DNA from: Blastomussa wellsi
Lineage: Eukaryota > Cnidaria > Anthozoa > Scleractinia > Plerogyridae
Reading direction: 5' to 3'
NCBI GenBank assembly: GCA_947652115.1
Contig: OX393573.1
Span: 14,010,491 to 14,074,490, forward strand
Length of the DNA stretch: 64,000 nucleotides
In this document: in pieces, positions 20,801-32,682 of the stretch
Position numbering within the stretch: position 1 is the stretch's first letter
Layout of the letters: each line of letters begins with the position of its first letter
The notes under the pieces: generated by a model
Seen by the model: the letters and a program-made list of their open reading frames with translations, nothing else
The model's database searches: none
What the model was told of the DNA's origin: nothing
Translations under genes and position numbers: made by a program

Positions 20801-21557
20801 CTACTCCTGTAGACAGATAGTTTTACTTTGTATTCACTGTAAAATCATGATCAGTCGGGGCAGAAGTGAAATCCCGCCTCCGAAGCGAAACTGAGCCCAC
20901 GGTGTTTGTAACTACTTTCAGTGTCTTCGTGAGCTCTGGCGCCAGATTTTGATTGGATAAAAGTAAGTCGGGAACTGCTTGAGTGCTTGGAGATTTGCCG
21001 AAACTGGCACTTGTCCCCGACTGAAACGTCTTACCCAAGAGCATAACTGAACGACCCTGGGCAGGGCTCGAATCGAGATCCCTCGATTCCGAGTTCATTG
21101 GCCGTACTTTTCCTCAATCATGTTTGTTTTTCAATTTTCTTCACCAGGTCAGGCTCCTACGGATATTTTTGACATTATTATGGAACTGCTGCGAGCTATA
21201 GTGGTGCTTTTAGGAGTGTCTATGTTCTTTTCCATTATCACGTCCGTTTTAACCGCTTCCGAAGAACTCAGAGTCAATTTTCCTTCCGGTAAATATCCAG
21301 GAGCCTCAGATAAAAGTGCAGCGGCCTCTCCAGAGAGCACGCGCAAAGAGGGACAGGAAACAACTGAGGACCCGGATGCAAGGATAAGAGTAGACGATAT
21401 GGAAAGTGAAAGAATTGATGTGGCTGTTGAAAAAATCAATGAAGATAAAACAAGCAAGGCCACGATTTCTACTTTGCATGAATCAAAAACTGTGGACGAT
21501 AAAGAACCATTTCAAACCGCTGAAGAAAACCTGGGGTCTAGTGGTGTTGCAAATTGA
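17859..21557 (+). CDS. Two-pore-domain (K2P) potassium channel
   Basis: Three exons, 17859-18177, 19717-20061 and 21148-21557, join in phase 1 to give 357 residues. Each subunit has two pore loops: filter 1 TVGYG (residues 105-109, split by intron 1) and filter 2 TIGFG (211-215). Four membrane segments are visible: TM1 ACLAALLGIYLLSGAVVF, TM2 around VFALFGIPLNLMVL, TM3 LLVLIIMLFVGAFLY, TM4 VVLLGVSMFFSIITSVL. The long first extracellular loop forms the K2P cap and has two Cys. K2P channels carry background potassium current at the plasma membrane as dimers. The tail of about 100 residues is acidic and likely regulatory. The introns hold a SINE, a 76-bp tandem repeat and a SINE-like fragment. 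The subfamily (TREK, TASK and so on) cannot be settled by eye. Confidence 0.95.
18935..19203 (+). mobile_element. Full-length tRNA-headed SINE, plus orientation
   Basis: The best-preserved copy. The head has a pol III A-box-like region near 18945 and a B-box-like GAGTTCGAACCTTGG near 18988-19002. The body has 'cccaggtgtataaatgggta' and 'gatggactagcatcccatcc', and the tail 'aaaccgggataagctgcgac'. It lies in intron 1 of the K2P gene. A second head-only copy starts at about 19243. Confidence 0.8.
19243..19320 (+). mobile_element. SINE head fragment
   Basis: 'ggtgcggtggccttatggtt' and 'gtgctggactcggcg' match the tRNA-like start of the family; the rest is missing and the 76-bp tandem array follows. 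Confidence 0.55.
19345..19615. repeat. 76-bp tandem repeat, about 3.5 copies
   Basis: Unit starts 'gaacaaacaacaggaa' at 19345, 19421, 19497 and 19573, a constant 76-bp period. It contains 'cctagcccctaaaacaatag' and 'ctacactagaggaccagtag'. A related 'ccccaaaacaatagcaactg' piece lies at 50825. Located in intron 1 of the K2P gene. Confidence 0.85.
20990..21112 (-). mobile_element. Diverged SINE-like fragment
   Basis: 'gtcttacccaagagcataac', 'cagggctcgaatcgag' and 'gattccgagttcattggccg' resemble the head of a minus-oriented tRNA-derived SINE, but of a different subfamily. It ends just before K2P exon 3. Confidence 0.5.
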
Positions 21558-24122
21558 ATCTTCCAAAAAAAATAGCGCTTTTAAACGAAACTTTGAATAG
21601 AGCAGGGGGGCTTCTTAAAATTATCAAGGGTGCTATGCAGTTCTGTAATGACGTATTTCTAACAGACCTGATTTAAATTATTATGAAAATAGTTTTGTAC
21701 TTTTTGACATCACAAAACGAATGTACGATGAAAACTAACAATTAGTCAGAGTTTATTCAACTGTAATTGCAATTTTAAATAATTAGTTTTTTCTGATTCT
21801 AGCAACTATAAATTTTGTACGCAATAAATTTCCAACTTTTTTGGTACGTTTCTCAAGTTTGTTCTTTTTCCTTCACCTCTTCCATTTCATTTTCACATTC
21901 TTGTCTTACAGTTAACTCTCTCTCTTAACGGACACCCCTGTAAAACGTTGTTGGTCCATACGCGCTTTGTTTCAGCTATTTTACTGTAGTCAGACACCGC
22001 TATCTATAATGAACAACTAGTGTTGGTCTGTACGCGCCAATTTTCAGTTTTCTTTTACTGTATCTGAAGTCTTTATAAACGAACAGTTTGTGCCGATCTG
22101 TAATTATTGTTTGTGATTATTTGTACAGCGAAGTGAATTCTTTGTGGGTTTTCTGCTGTTACTTGAAATTACTAAGCAAAAGCTGACTTGACGCTGTTGC
22201 AAAAATGACACCGATTTAAATCAAAGAGCTCTGTGAGCCACGACGGAATTTTTTGAGACAAAATTTTGTATGACCAGTAAATTTTGATCTGGAAATGGTT
22301 CCTTCTGATCGAACCGAGCCTCACTGGGAACCTGTTCGAGCCTACAGTCAATCAGCGGTTCAATGGGTATCTGTCATAATTTTATAAAAAATAATTCACC
22401 CACTCAATGTGCCTACGTCCGGTTTGTACATCGGAATTTTTCTGAATATAAGAAACGCAACCTACAGCTTTATATGTCAAAAGGGATTTAATTGTCGAGA
22501 GTTTGTAAGATACTTATGCTAAACAGAGGAGAGAAAGATCACTTCGTCCCTTTTGAGATACTCGACGTCCTCTCGAGTACCCTCGAGTACAGTATTCACT
22601 ATATATTGTCATCCGACTTGTCAGCCGCAAACAGACGCCATGCGGGATTCAAATATTTACGACACAACGACCGACCGAGCGAGCACCCTGGGACTAGCTC
22701 CTGCACTCCTGAATTTATCAAATTCAGTAATAAAAACGTTTCGTTAAAATGTTTTACCGATTAATACTGCTTGTCTTAGAAATTCTCGTCTTTGTTTATC
22801 GTGCATCTTGGCTTTTACCTACAAAGGCTTCTGTTTCATGTCTGTACCTCAGTTTCAAAATTACTTAGAATTTTGTCTAATCTGTAACATGTTCTTATGG
22901 CAATAATCAGCTGGGGGTCAATTCGTTAAGGCCACTGTACCTGCCGTTTGCTGGTGTAGGCGGAAATAACAAATTTATTTGCTCTCGTAAAGGCTGGTTT
23001 CACTTGCCATATGCTTAAAGACATATGTATAAGCACAAGAAGAACGAACACTGTCTGTTCTTCTTGTGCTTATGCCTATGCTTATGTCGCCTTATGTCGT
23101 GGTGATTCCTTGTGAAAACAACATGAGAAAAACAAGTGTCTGTTCTTCTTATGCTCATACTTATGTCGTTATGCTTATGCTTGTGCGCTAATGAAAACAC
23201 AGCCTTTAAACTTCAACAGGTTTCAGCTGATGCGTTTTATAGAAACAGAAAAACAACCGCAAGTTGTCTTCAACGATTTTCTATCACATGCACTGCCTGA
23301 AGCTATCAAGTGTAAAACTATTTATCCCACACCTACAAAACAAATTTTCCTTTTTCGCTCTTGGCTCAAGGTAATAATTTTGGAAAGACTTTCTTAGCTG
23401 CAAGCCGAACCTTATTTCCATTTTCGCTTTCAATTTGAACATCCATTCATTAGTTTTGTCTTAGCCCTTTCATTGTGAAATAAACCTCTAACCTGGAGCG
23501 ACAATTCAAGAAATGTCTGTTGTTGCACCTGCTACAGGTTCTAGACAAAATTGACAAATTTTCTGCTCTCTTAACTTCAATGTCTTTCCAGTTTTTAAAC
23601 TCGAATTTCAGTGGAAATCCATTCTAGTGCATCGTAGTTTCAATAGCCTTATAGTGACGAACTACACGTAACCGTAACTCCGTTAAGATTTAGGTAAGCA
23701 TGTTTACTCTGTTAATTTGCACGCGATTCTCAATGACCCTTAATGCTTGAAGGAGCAATTCTCAAACAGTTTATCCGCTTTTGTGTTTGCAATGAGAACT
23801 TAAGGCATTTTTATGACATTTCATGTCACGCTTGACGTTTTCAAAATTCCCTTTCTTTTCCTTTAAACATCTTCAATGCTCGTTTCGTCAGAATTAAAGA
23901 TCACGTCATTTGATTGTTAAAGGCGATTAGCTAGCGTGTGACTAAACGGTCGATTCTAAAACAGTCAAATGCTGTTATATGTTTTTTTTCGCGCGAGCCT
24001 TTGATTGCGAGCCATCGTCTTGTTGTTTTTCCAACGGGAAAGTGAAACGAGAAATGACGGAGGAGGCAGGCAAAGCAATTCGCTAAAGAAGAGAAGGAAT
24101 ATCGTTGCGGAAATGTCTAGCA
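21558..24122. other. Intergenic between K2P gene and SGNH-granulin gene
   Basis: AT-rich. A poly(A)-signal-like AATAAA lies at about 21822. Except for the hairpin at 23029-23073 I see no gene or named repeat. Short ORFs here lack recognisable domains. Confidence 0.4.
23029..23073. repeat. Hairpin with 17-bp perfect arms
   Basis: ATAAGCACAAGAAGAAC and its complement flank 11 bases. Degenerate copies of the right arm follow at about 23127-23160. Likely the end of an inverted-repeat element. Confidence 0.6.
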
Positions 24123-27100
24123 ATGCTCGGCGGGTCCTCGATTCTTTGCCTGGTTTGTTTGTTTTGTTTTCTGTCATCACGAGTTGAGTCGCAGTATGAA
24201 ACAACATACATTAACAGGCTTAGACGCGGACGCACTGGAAAAAACTTGAGAAAAAATGCGTTTTATTCTGGTTACCTTCGCACGAATAACTCTTGGCTGC
24301 CAGAAATGAACCCGATGGCATTTTCTTATACGAGGAGAAACAAATGGAATCACGACGGACGAGTAAGGTCGACCATGATGGAGGTGGGAAATTTGTTTTG
24401 TAATTGTTCCTGTTCTTCTGGAGCAGGTGGTTATCGTTAGGAATACCGCCCCGCTTTCTTTTTCAGTTAAGACAGACTAGCCATTTCTGTAAGTCCCTCC
24501 CAATACCTGTACAGAACTTCAGTTTTAAATATTTGAAGAGAAGTCAACAAATTGTAATTTGAATAAAACGAAGATAAGTTTTATCGCGGTTATTCAGCTC
24601 GACAGCGACAGCGGAGATGTCTGTAGGTATTGCGTGGGTATGGCGAGCTTGAAAGGTTTGAAACTCTTTAAAAGAGAAGTATCTATAGAATTTTCGGCGC
24701 TAACCACAGGCTATTGAGGTTGGGCTAAATTCAATTTTCAATTGATAAGTGAGGGAAATTTATGAAGTCAACCGCGAAGACTTTAGCAATCGAACTTGAT
24801 TTGCTTGATTCCTATTGTCACGCTGGTGTCTAGTATGCGTGATAGTTTGCGTTACTGACTCACGACCAGTGCGCGCGTTGGCGAAATGTTTCTTCACAAA
24901 ATAACCTTTACGTAGCAGCATACGAAACAGTGGCATATTGTTTTATTGTTTTAAATCTTGTTTTTAAGCGACAAAACATTTATGACGGCTCCGATTACGA
25001 CTGGGAGAGCTTCCCTGTCGAAGATGCTCCAACGTGGCCCTCGGATTACAACTCCTGGCCCCAAACGGCGACCCAGGGACCTGCTCAGGTATCTCCTCAG
25101 TACCCACAACTGGAACCTTCCCAGGCGCCTCTCCAGGCACCAAATGAAGTACCTTCTGTGATGCCAACCCAGATGAGGGTCCCATTAGGCCCCCAATTAA
25201 TGCCTCAAGCAAGACCTCAGGTTTCCACACCTCAGGGACAAATATGGCCTCCTCGAACTAAAACTCAAAGCGATATGAAGTAAGTAATACCGGTAGCATG
25301 TGAGAGTATCAAATCAGTATTAAACGTTAAACTACTTTTGCCTTAATCCTTCATAAAGAGTTGCAAATTAGTATTAAAAGCAACGGTTACATAAGACAGG
25401 TAACAGACAGGTAATAGACAGGTAACAGACAGATAACCGAAACAGATGTGTTGTGTGACCGAACCGCGAAGATGTGTTGTGTGACCAAACCGCGAAGATG
25501 TGTTGTGTGACCAAACCGCGGAGATGTGTTGTTCGACCAAACCGCGAAGATGTGTTGTGTGACCAAACCGCGAAGATGTGTTGTGTGACCAAACCGAGGA
25601 GACGTGTTGTGTAATCTTTGTTTTTCTTAACATTAAAATGATTTATCAAATTGGCACAGTACTTAGGTTCCTTTGATTTTAATATTGCATTTTATACTAA
25701 GAAGTGTTTAAACAAAACAGGAAACAGTATATATGATAAAACAAATATATTTTTAAAATTAATTCGGGTTTAGTCTTCGTAAAAATATAACACAAAAAGC
25801 GGTAAAAAAAACTTGGCAAACCAACGCGTCCGCTTTGACGTCTTGACATTTAGCGTGCTAATTGACAGGTATTAATAGCGTTACGATACTGCTAGGCTAA
25901 CAAAATGCTGTAGAACTAATCTGCGATGGACTAGCATCCCATCCGATCCAGGATGGGGTGTGGTAGAAATACCGCTTGCTGCTTTCATGCAGATTTCATC
26001 GTTACCTTCCTTTCACTGTATCTTCACGACACAGGTTTCCTTTGAAGCTTGAAGCTCACAATGCATCAAGGGTATGCAGCCCTGGACCTCCTTTGGGTGT
26101 TAATCCGCTGTTCAGGAACTGTCTGGTGATCGGGGACTCCATCTCACTCGGGTAGATATAAAATCATTATGTAGGCCAGGGGACATTATTAGAAGAGTGT
26201 GCTTTGAAGCTCACTATAACAAGAACCTCATATACATCGCACTGGTTAGTGATTCTCTAGCTCAAAAGTAACAAACGGATTCTCCACTAAATTCCTTCCG
26301 ATCCCCCTAAATTATTATGGTCGTCGCTAAATTTGCGTTATGTTATTATAGAAGTTTTGGAAACATTCATCGCATCAGGAATACTTAGACTACCCTGGGT
26401 GCCAGAGACTTTTCATGCGCGGTTTCCAGTTTCGGTTTTTGTCTTGTTTTGATCCTTCGGCCGCGTGCCGCGAGAAAACCTCTGGTACCCAGGGTACACT
26501 TAGATGGCTTTTTGCAACAAACGATCACGTGGTACAAATCCGTCATTATAATTCAAACTAGCACTTCGGAGACATGGCATGACCGGACACATATCTTTTT
26601 CTTTTTCCTTCGTTATTAATCAATTTGTTTCACGTCAGGTATCTGACAACTGTCAAAGGAGAACTGCAAGGTTTGTGCCAGGTTCAACACGCGCCGTTTG
26701 CTAAAGGGTCTGGGGCAGTGGATTCGAGATACGGCCTACGTTGCCTGTCCATGATGCTTCGCACGACGGCACTGGAGCCAACCAGCTATGACGCAATTGT
26801 GTTCAATTTTGGAATGCACGACATCAATTACAGCAAGATGTTTCCAGAGGTTAGTGCAGAATGTCCATTCTTTTCCCGTGACTTAATATTCAATAATAGA
26901 CAACGCTATACCTTTTTTATAAAAACTCATGGAATAATGAAGATTGAAGAATAACATGCAGTCATTATTCTCCTTCCTCGTGACGTGATGTGACGCCATC
27001 TGATGAATGGATGGATTCATGTATAATTAATTCCATGGTTAGCAATTCATGTGCAGACGAGTGGTCTAATCACCAGCTTGCTCATAAGAAAGTGAGATAC

Positions 27101-30100
27101 CTCCCCTTGTTTTTCATATAGAAAATTCATTAAAAGTAAATATTATCTATCCCTCGATAATTATTGCACAGAAACGGCCCCTCGATCACTTTTCCGTTTA
27201 CGAAAATTGTCGTTACTGTGTATTATTATATCTCTCAGTCAGGGCCTGTTTATATGGAGCAGAATTGTTCTTGGTATGAGGGTTACCCTACATACTGAAC
27301 TGTTTAGATGAGAAAACGCTGTTTAGATGAGAAACGTCTGATCTGGAGTCCAGCGCGCTGAACATTATAAGCCACCAAGCCTAAGACCAATAAAATATTT
27401 CAGAATAAACAAAGTTTGCAAAAATTTTCTCTCAGGAATTCGTCCCACTAGAGGAATATGGACAAAACCTGATGAAAATAAAACAGCTTCTTCTCGAAAG
27501 TGGAGCTCAAGTGGCGTTTGCCCTTACTACTCCCGTTCCCATCGCTGGACGAAGAAACGAGAGAGTTGTTGCATACAATAAGGAGGCTAGAAGGTATCAA
27601 TGAGAAATCCACACAAACACCGGTCAACTTATATTTAGCTTGCGCGCAGCCATCCACTTCCGTGTGAGGAAATAGCAGACAGCTGCAGGCAGGCTACTTC
27701 ATGTAACAGATGTAATATATCAAACACGCGAGACAGTGTTTCATCGGGATATCCAAACACCGAGAAGAGAGTTGAACGAACGAACGAACTTCGAGGTGTT
27801 TGGATAGCCGATGAAACACTGTCTCGAGTTTTCGGTTTATCTTCCCTCGAAACAAAAATTAAGGGGTAAACGGAGAAATAAAATCGTCAAAATCTATGCT
27901 AATTAAGATCGGGAATTAAAACCTCCTGCACGGTTATGATTTTCTTTGTTTTAACCCTGAATGATTAATGAGGTTGAGAAATTGTTCTCAGACACTGTCT
28001 TTCGGAATATTGTTTCGGCGATACTTTTAGCATAACAGAAAGCGTGACAGCTTTGCCTAAACCCAACCTGAGCGTACTTGCTACATTCAGTTGTTTTCAC
28101 CAAAACCTTCGAGCATCAAATTCAAATATATAAATAGATAAGTCAAGTTAGGAAAATTTTGATCGGTCTCCAGCAATTTATTTATCTATTTGCCACATAA
28201 AAGAACGAACAGTTACAATTTTAACAAATACGATAGGACGAGGAGATCTCCAGGAAACCGCTGGGCTCCCAAAATGTACCCAAATGGAAGCACGGACAAA
28301 AAGACAATCAAATGCGTGGGATTTATTTATTGACTTTTAATGTTTAGTTGTTCCTTTGTGTTTGTAGAGTTATGGAAGAGAGGAAGAGGGTAGAGATAGT
28401 GGACCTACATTCCACTGTCATTCATGAGTGCGGAGAGCCCCCTTACAAAACCTGTAGTATCATGAGGCGACCTGGGGATGTGGTGAGACATTTCCGATAA
28501 TATCCGGCACGTTTTGCCAAAAATAATTGTTTATTTTTACAAATGGTAATAAAAAGGCACTTAGATATCGAGATTCCAATACTCTGGATCTCAGTATGCA
28601 ATTAAATCATGGCGAGAACGTTGGCAAATGCTTTCCCCCTTTGCTGTATTTCCTAGCATTTTAACCCCAAAGGAAGTCGCCTTCTCGGAATGAAGGTAGG
28701 AGCTGCATTACGAAGTCTTTTATCCAAAGCAAAACCTCGAGGTTAGTAAAATACATTAAACGACATTACACAAATTTCAGAGCGCACTTTTCTACTGATA
28801 TATTCTCTTTTTTTGCACAACGTAACTGTAATGTTTATTTTCATATTTAGGTCAATTTTCGCCTCCAAGAGCTCCAGAATTGTCGGCAAGAGAAGGTATG
28901 AAACACAATCGCTAAAAATCCAGACATATTTATAAAACACTAAATTTTAAAGATATCAATTCAAAATATGAATGGTTTATATTTTATCACGAAGTAAACG
29001 TTTGGAAAATAAACTAGTCTTTTATTTCATGAGTTGGCAAATTCTTATCTGCACGATCATACATCACTTTGTCTTGATATTGTTACACACCTGGCAAAAA
29101 GTGAAATGAAGAGATCTAGATATAAAAGACTGGTAGCTGATGTTTAATAAAGTAAAATTTGGAGCATTTCAATATCGTAATTTGTTGCAGGGCTGGCAAG
29201 TTTATATCTGCATGATGATACGTCAATTTGTCCTGATGCGGTGACCCGGTGTCCTGCAAGGACCACATGTTGTGAAGATTTGTTGTCTTTGACTGGATAT
29301 GGCTGTTGTATGCATCGTGACGCCACGAGCTGCCCGGATAGCTGGCATTGCTGTCCCCGGGGATCGCACTGCTCGCCTGATTGTAACTTTCGGTCGTGCA
29401 AATGCCTCTTCCCTTCTTCATATCCTGTGATAGCGTCAGAATCTAACAATGAAGCAGAAGAAAGTGAATCGCATTCTGGGTCACATTCCACGAGCGCAGA
29501 AGCAGCTAAAGAAGGTAAAGATAAGAAGGTTGTGTCGAAGACTGGAAAGGAAAAGAAGAAGCACAAGGCAAGCAAAGAGACGAATAGATTGAAATCGCGA
29601 AAGATGTCTGGTGGAAAGTCAAAACACAAACTCAGCATGAAAGATAAGAAGAACAAGAAGCACAAGCAAAATCGAAAGAAAACGGAAAGAAAGAAAACTA
29701 CAAAATTGAGAAGTAAATCAAAGGATAAGGGCTTGAAGAAGTCAAACAAACTGAAAAAAATAAAAAAAACAAAAGGTATCCAGAAAATGGACAAAAACAT
29801 TGTCAAAGCACACACGACTAACCAAAAGACTAATTTCCGCCCGACATCAAAACAGCACTGGCCAGCAGTTATGAATGATGGACTACGCACTCCACTTAAG
29901 CAGCACAAATCAAACATCAAATTTTCACACACTTGGGGGAAACGAAAGCACCAAAAATTGTCTTACAAGTCGAACGGAAAAAATAATAAAAAACTCCAAA
30001 AGGGTGCTTCTATGGCCGACGAACTGAAGCACCTTATTGTTAAACACCGAAAAGAAAAGCTACGTAGAAGATTGGAACTTCGCGTTAGTGGCTATTTTAA

Positions 30101-32141
30101 GCATTTGCATGGCAGTCACAGAAAAGGCCTTTATGTTAGGAGAAAACACACTACAAGAAAGAAGCCGAAAGAAGGAACGATTCATCCAAATAACACACGA
30201 CATATTTTTAGGACACATCATTCAAAATTCAGTGCCAAAAAAAAGAGTGTTAAGAAACACAGGACTCTGAATAAAATGGAAAAGAATCCAAGTCGGCTAG
30301 CAGAAAAAATGCCAGGGCATAAAAACCACGTTACTGTAAATGTTTTTAATAATTTGAGACAGACATTACACGAGAAACTGTTAGCAAGAGAGAACGTTTC
30401 CTTGAAACTAGATTCATCCAAACTTAAAGGGAAAATTGTTGAACATTTGGGTAATAAAATGACCGATACAGAGAACAAAACTAAGGAATTCGGGAAGAGG
30501 AAAAATAACAGCACCTTGAAAAGTGAAGAAGCAATAAATTCCACGAAAGACATTCAAAGAACTTCGTCCAAGGACAAAATGGCATTAGGTATCGATGACG
30601 ATGAACCACAAGAAATGACTTCTAATAAGAAGAAAATGCCAGACACTTCCAGTAATGCGTATGCCAAGACTGAAGATTCGGAGAATTCTGCTTTCTTTTC
30701 TACGGTTGCTGGTGGAACATCTACTGTCAAACACGGAAATCCGAATAACTCTGCTACTGAAATCGACGGAAGAACTGCACGGCCGGTTCAAAATGATAGA
30801 TTGGAAGCTAATGAAAATATTGAAAACGACATAAGTGAAAACTACAAATCACTAGCTACAATTGCTGCAAAGAATTTTTCGAATACCGACACTGATAGAA
30901 TCGTCTTGGTGACAGGCAAGGAAAATCAAGCTAGGACAGATCAAGTTGCTAGCGGTAGTGGACTGGTGGAAGCCGATGATTTGTCCTTTGGCCCTGCGAG
31001 TGGCTTCGAGAAGTCAACTACACTAAGTGGCGACAATGAGGATTCATTCATTGATGAGGATATAAAAGTTTTCCTTGGTGGAGAGGACAGTGAAAATTCA
31101 ACAAAAGATCTGGAGAAGTCTGTGACCTCAAAAGAAATGCCATCAGCCGGGTTGTCATCAGAAATCTCAGCAAACGGAGATCGCGGCTTCCACAAGACAT
31201 CTCTATTGACAAATTCATATGCAGAATCTGGTTATACGGAGAGTGCCAGTGGTTCTAGTTATGGGATTTTTTCGGCAGAATCTTGGGTTGGCAATGATCT
31301 TCATTTTAGAGGTGAAGGTGATAGTGAAGATGATATGGATGTTGACGAAAAAAACTTACGTTCCGGTGGCAGAGGTGACATTCATCTATCTAGATTGTTT
31401 TCTTCGAGCGGCATGACTAGTTTTAGCCATATGACAAAGCTTAAAACAGGAAGTGAAGAAGGGGAAAATGGAGCTTATTCTGGGAGTTCATCGACTGAAA
31501 TTTCCCAGATAAGGTACAACGATTGGGATGCTGAAAGAGAGCCTTACAGTGGATTTGGAAGTGGTTACTATGAATCTAGTTCCGACGAATGGCTTAGTCG
31601 TGTGGACGGGCCTAACTCGGAAAGTCATTCTACTCCGATCAAACCAATTTCTTTAAACAACTTCACAATTGCAAAGAATTCAAATATTGATAACTCAGTG
31701 CATCATCAAACCAGTGGCGATTTTGATGAAGAGCAAAGAAGGAATGAGATGGCTAGTAGGAAAGATGCGTACTTGGAGAAAAGAAACCATGTCTTTGGCT
31801 CGACGAAAGACGATCAAAAGCGAGTCCGCGATGAAACGAAACTCAGCCTCAAATCATCAGGACGAAAACACACTAAAACGGCAGTGGATGGGAGAAACGA
31901 CGACTTTATGTCGTGGGAAGATACGAAACTCGAGCAATTGTTGTACTGGTTGTCAATAACAACAGATGACGACAATAACCTGTTTAAGCAGGTAATGGCT
32001 CACAAACATAAGTGGCGTCGAAGGTCACAACCTACATCCGGGTATTCAAAACTCCAAAGCATGGTACTGAATAAGATGCCCCCTCGTTTCTCTAAAACTG
32101 AACGCAAGAAATTCAAAGAAAGAAATGGAAAAGAGAAATAA
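24123..32141 (+). CDS. Secreted SGNH/GDSL hydrolase-granulin protein with long charged tail
   Basis: Nine exons join in frame: 24123-24362, 24969-25279, 26035-26151, 26639-26849, 27436-27593, 28368-28482, 28657-28741, 28851-28895, 29191-32141; 4233 nt, 1410 residues. Start ATG 24123 opens a signal peptide (SSILCLVCLFCFLSS). A Pro/Gln-rich linker (about 100-180) precedes an SGNH/GDSL hydrolase fold: VIGDSISLG (Ser219), FNFGMHD (278-284), and GDVHFNPKG (Asp383, His385). The Asp is two residues before the His, not the usual three. Next is a granulin-like module (441-499) with CC pairs at 454, 466 and 481; one of the expected CC pairs is a single Cys475. The last exon adds about 330 Lys-rich residues, then about 430 acidic, Ser-rich residues with an RGD at 1155-1157, then a basic end. 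Predicted extracellular; substrate unknown. The domain combination is unfamiliar to me. Confidence 0.87.
25395..25438. repeat. Short tandem repeat
   Basis: 'agacaggtaac' type unit of about 12 bp repeated four times, directly before the 26-bp array. Confidence 0.6.
25444..25612. repeat. 26-bp tandem repeat, about 6.5 copies
   Basis: Unit 'agatgtgttgtgtgacc' plus 'aaaccgcga' begins at 25444, 25470 and 25496 and onward with no spacers. Intron 2 of the SGNH-granulin gene. Confidence 0.85.
25915..25985 (+). mobile_element. SINE tail fragment
   Basis: 'gatggactagcatcccatcc' and 'ggtagaaatac' match the 3' body of the SINE family. Confidence 0.5.
26391..26496. mobile_element. Small inverted-repeat (MITE-like) element
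   Basis: Ends TACCCTGGGTGCCAGAGACT and, complemented from the right, TACCCTGGGTACCAGAGGTT, over about 106 bp. In intron 3 of the SGNH-granulin gene. Confidence 0.65.
27335..27385 (-). mobile_element. SINE head fragment, minus orientation
   Basis: 'tggagtccagcgcgctgaac' and 'aagccaccaagcct' match the tRNA-like head. Confidence 0.45.
27707..27982 (+). mobile_element. Second copy of the 'gatgtaatatatcaaacac' repeat
   Basis: Matches 9427-9730 along its length, including 'aaacggagaaataa' and 'atcgtcaaaatctatgctaa'. The internal arms ('cagtgtttcatcggg' and 'gatgaaacactgtctcg') are better preserved here. Lies in intron 5 of the SGNH-granulin gene. Confidence 0.65.
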
Positions 32142-32455
32142 AAATTCCGCGTGGACGCTTAACTGGTATTAAAGCGGAGTTAAGATGAGTAATTAACTTG
32201 TTGATAATTTTGTGAAGACAGTACAGACAGTCCGCCCTTTGTTCCACGAGGAACCTAATGGTCTAACTAGTACAGAAGACAGATAATACCTTCAAGGTTA
32301 CTTGAATGTAATATCCTAGTTCGAACAACAAAAAGAAAAGAAATGGAAAATCCGGTCCAACACTGGAAAATGATATTAGTTAGCATGCTCAAGATTGAAA
32401 AACTCCCGGAACGGGCGAATGCATGGATGATAAAACCAAGGGTTGGTTTAATCAA
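32142..32455. other. 3' flank of the SGNH-granulin gene
   Basis: No coding sequence recognised; presumably 3' UTR at its left end. Confidence 0.35.
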
Positions 32456-32682
32456 TATAATTTGGTTTTATCAACTGGGTTGATAATGTCAATTGGCCAC
32501 CGTAAAGAGATTGGCACAATTCCTTGATTCGCTCCGACGAAGGGCTAACGCTCGAAACGTCAGCACTTGAATCTCTTTACGGTGGCCAATTGACATTATC
32601 AACCCAGTTGATAAAACCAAATTATATTGTTATACTTCCCACCGACGCAGCACCATAGTTTCTTTAGAAACTTACCCCCTCT
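32456..32682. mobile_element. Foldback element with hammerhead-like core (copy 3)
   Basis: 'aatttggttttatcaactgg' and 'cagttgataaaaccaaatta' form the arms. The core at 32526-32573 reads GATTCGCT, CCGACGA, GGGCTAACGCTC, GAAACGTC, AGC, then TGAATC. The right end matches 13770. Confidence 0.7.

Noticed and set aside
25444..25612. Regular 26-bp repeats resembling a CRISPR array
   Set aside because: Units abut with no spacers, and the context is an intron of an animal gene.
29144..29932. A 262-codon minus-strand ORF rich in Phe and Leu
   Set aside because: It is the antisense of the Lys-rich part of the SGNH-granulin gene; Lys codons read backwards as Phe and Leu.
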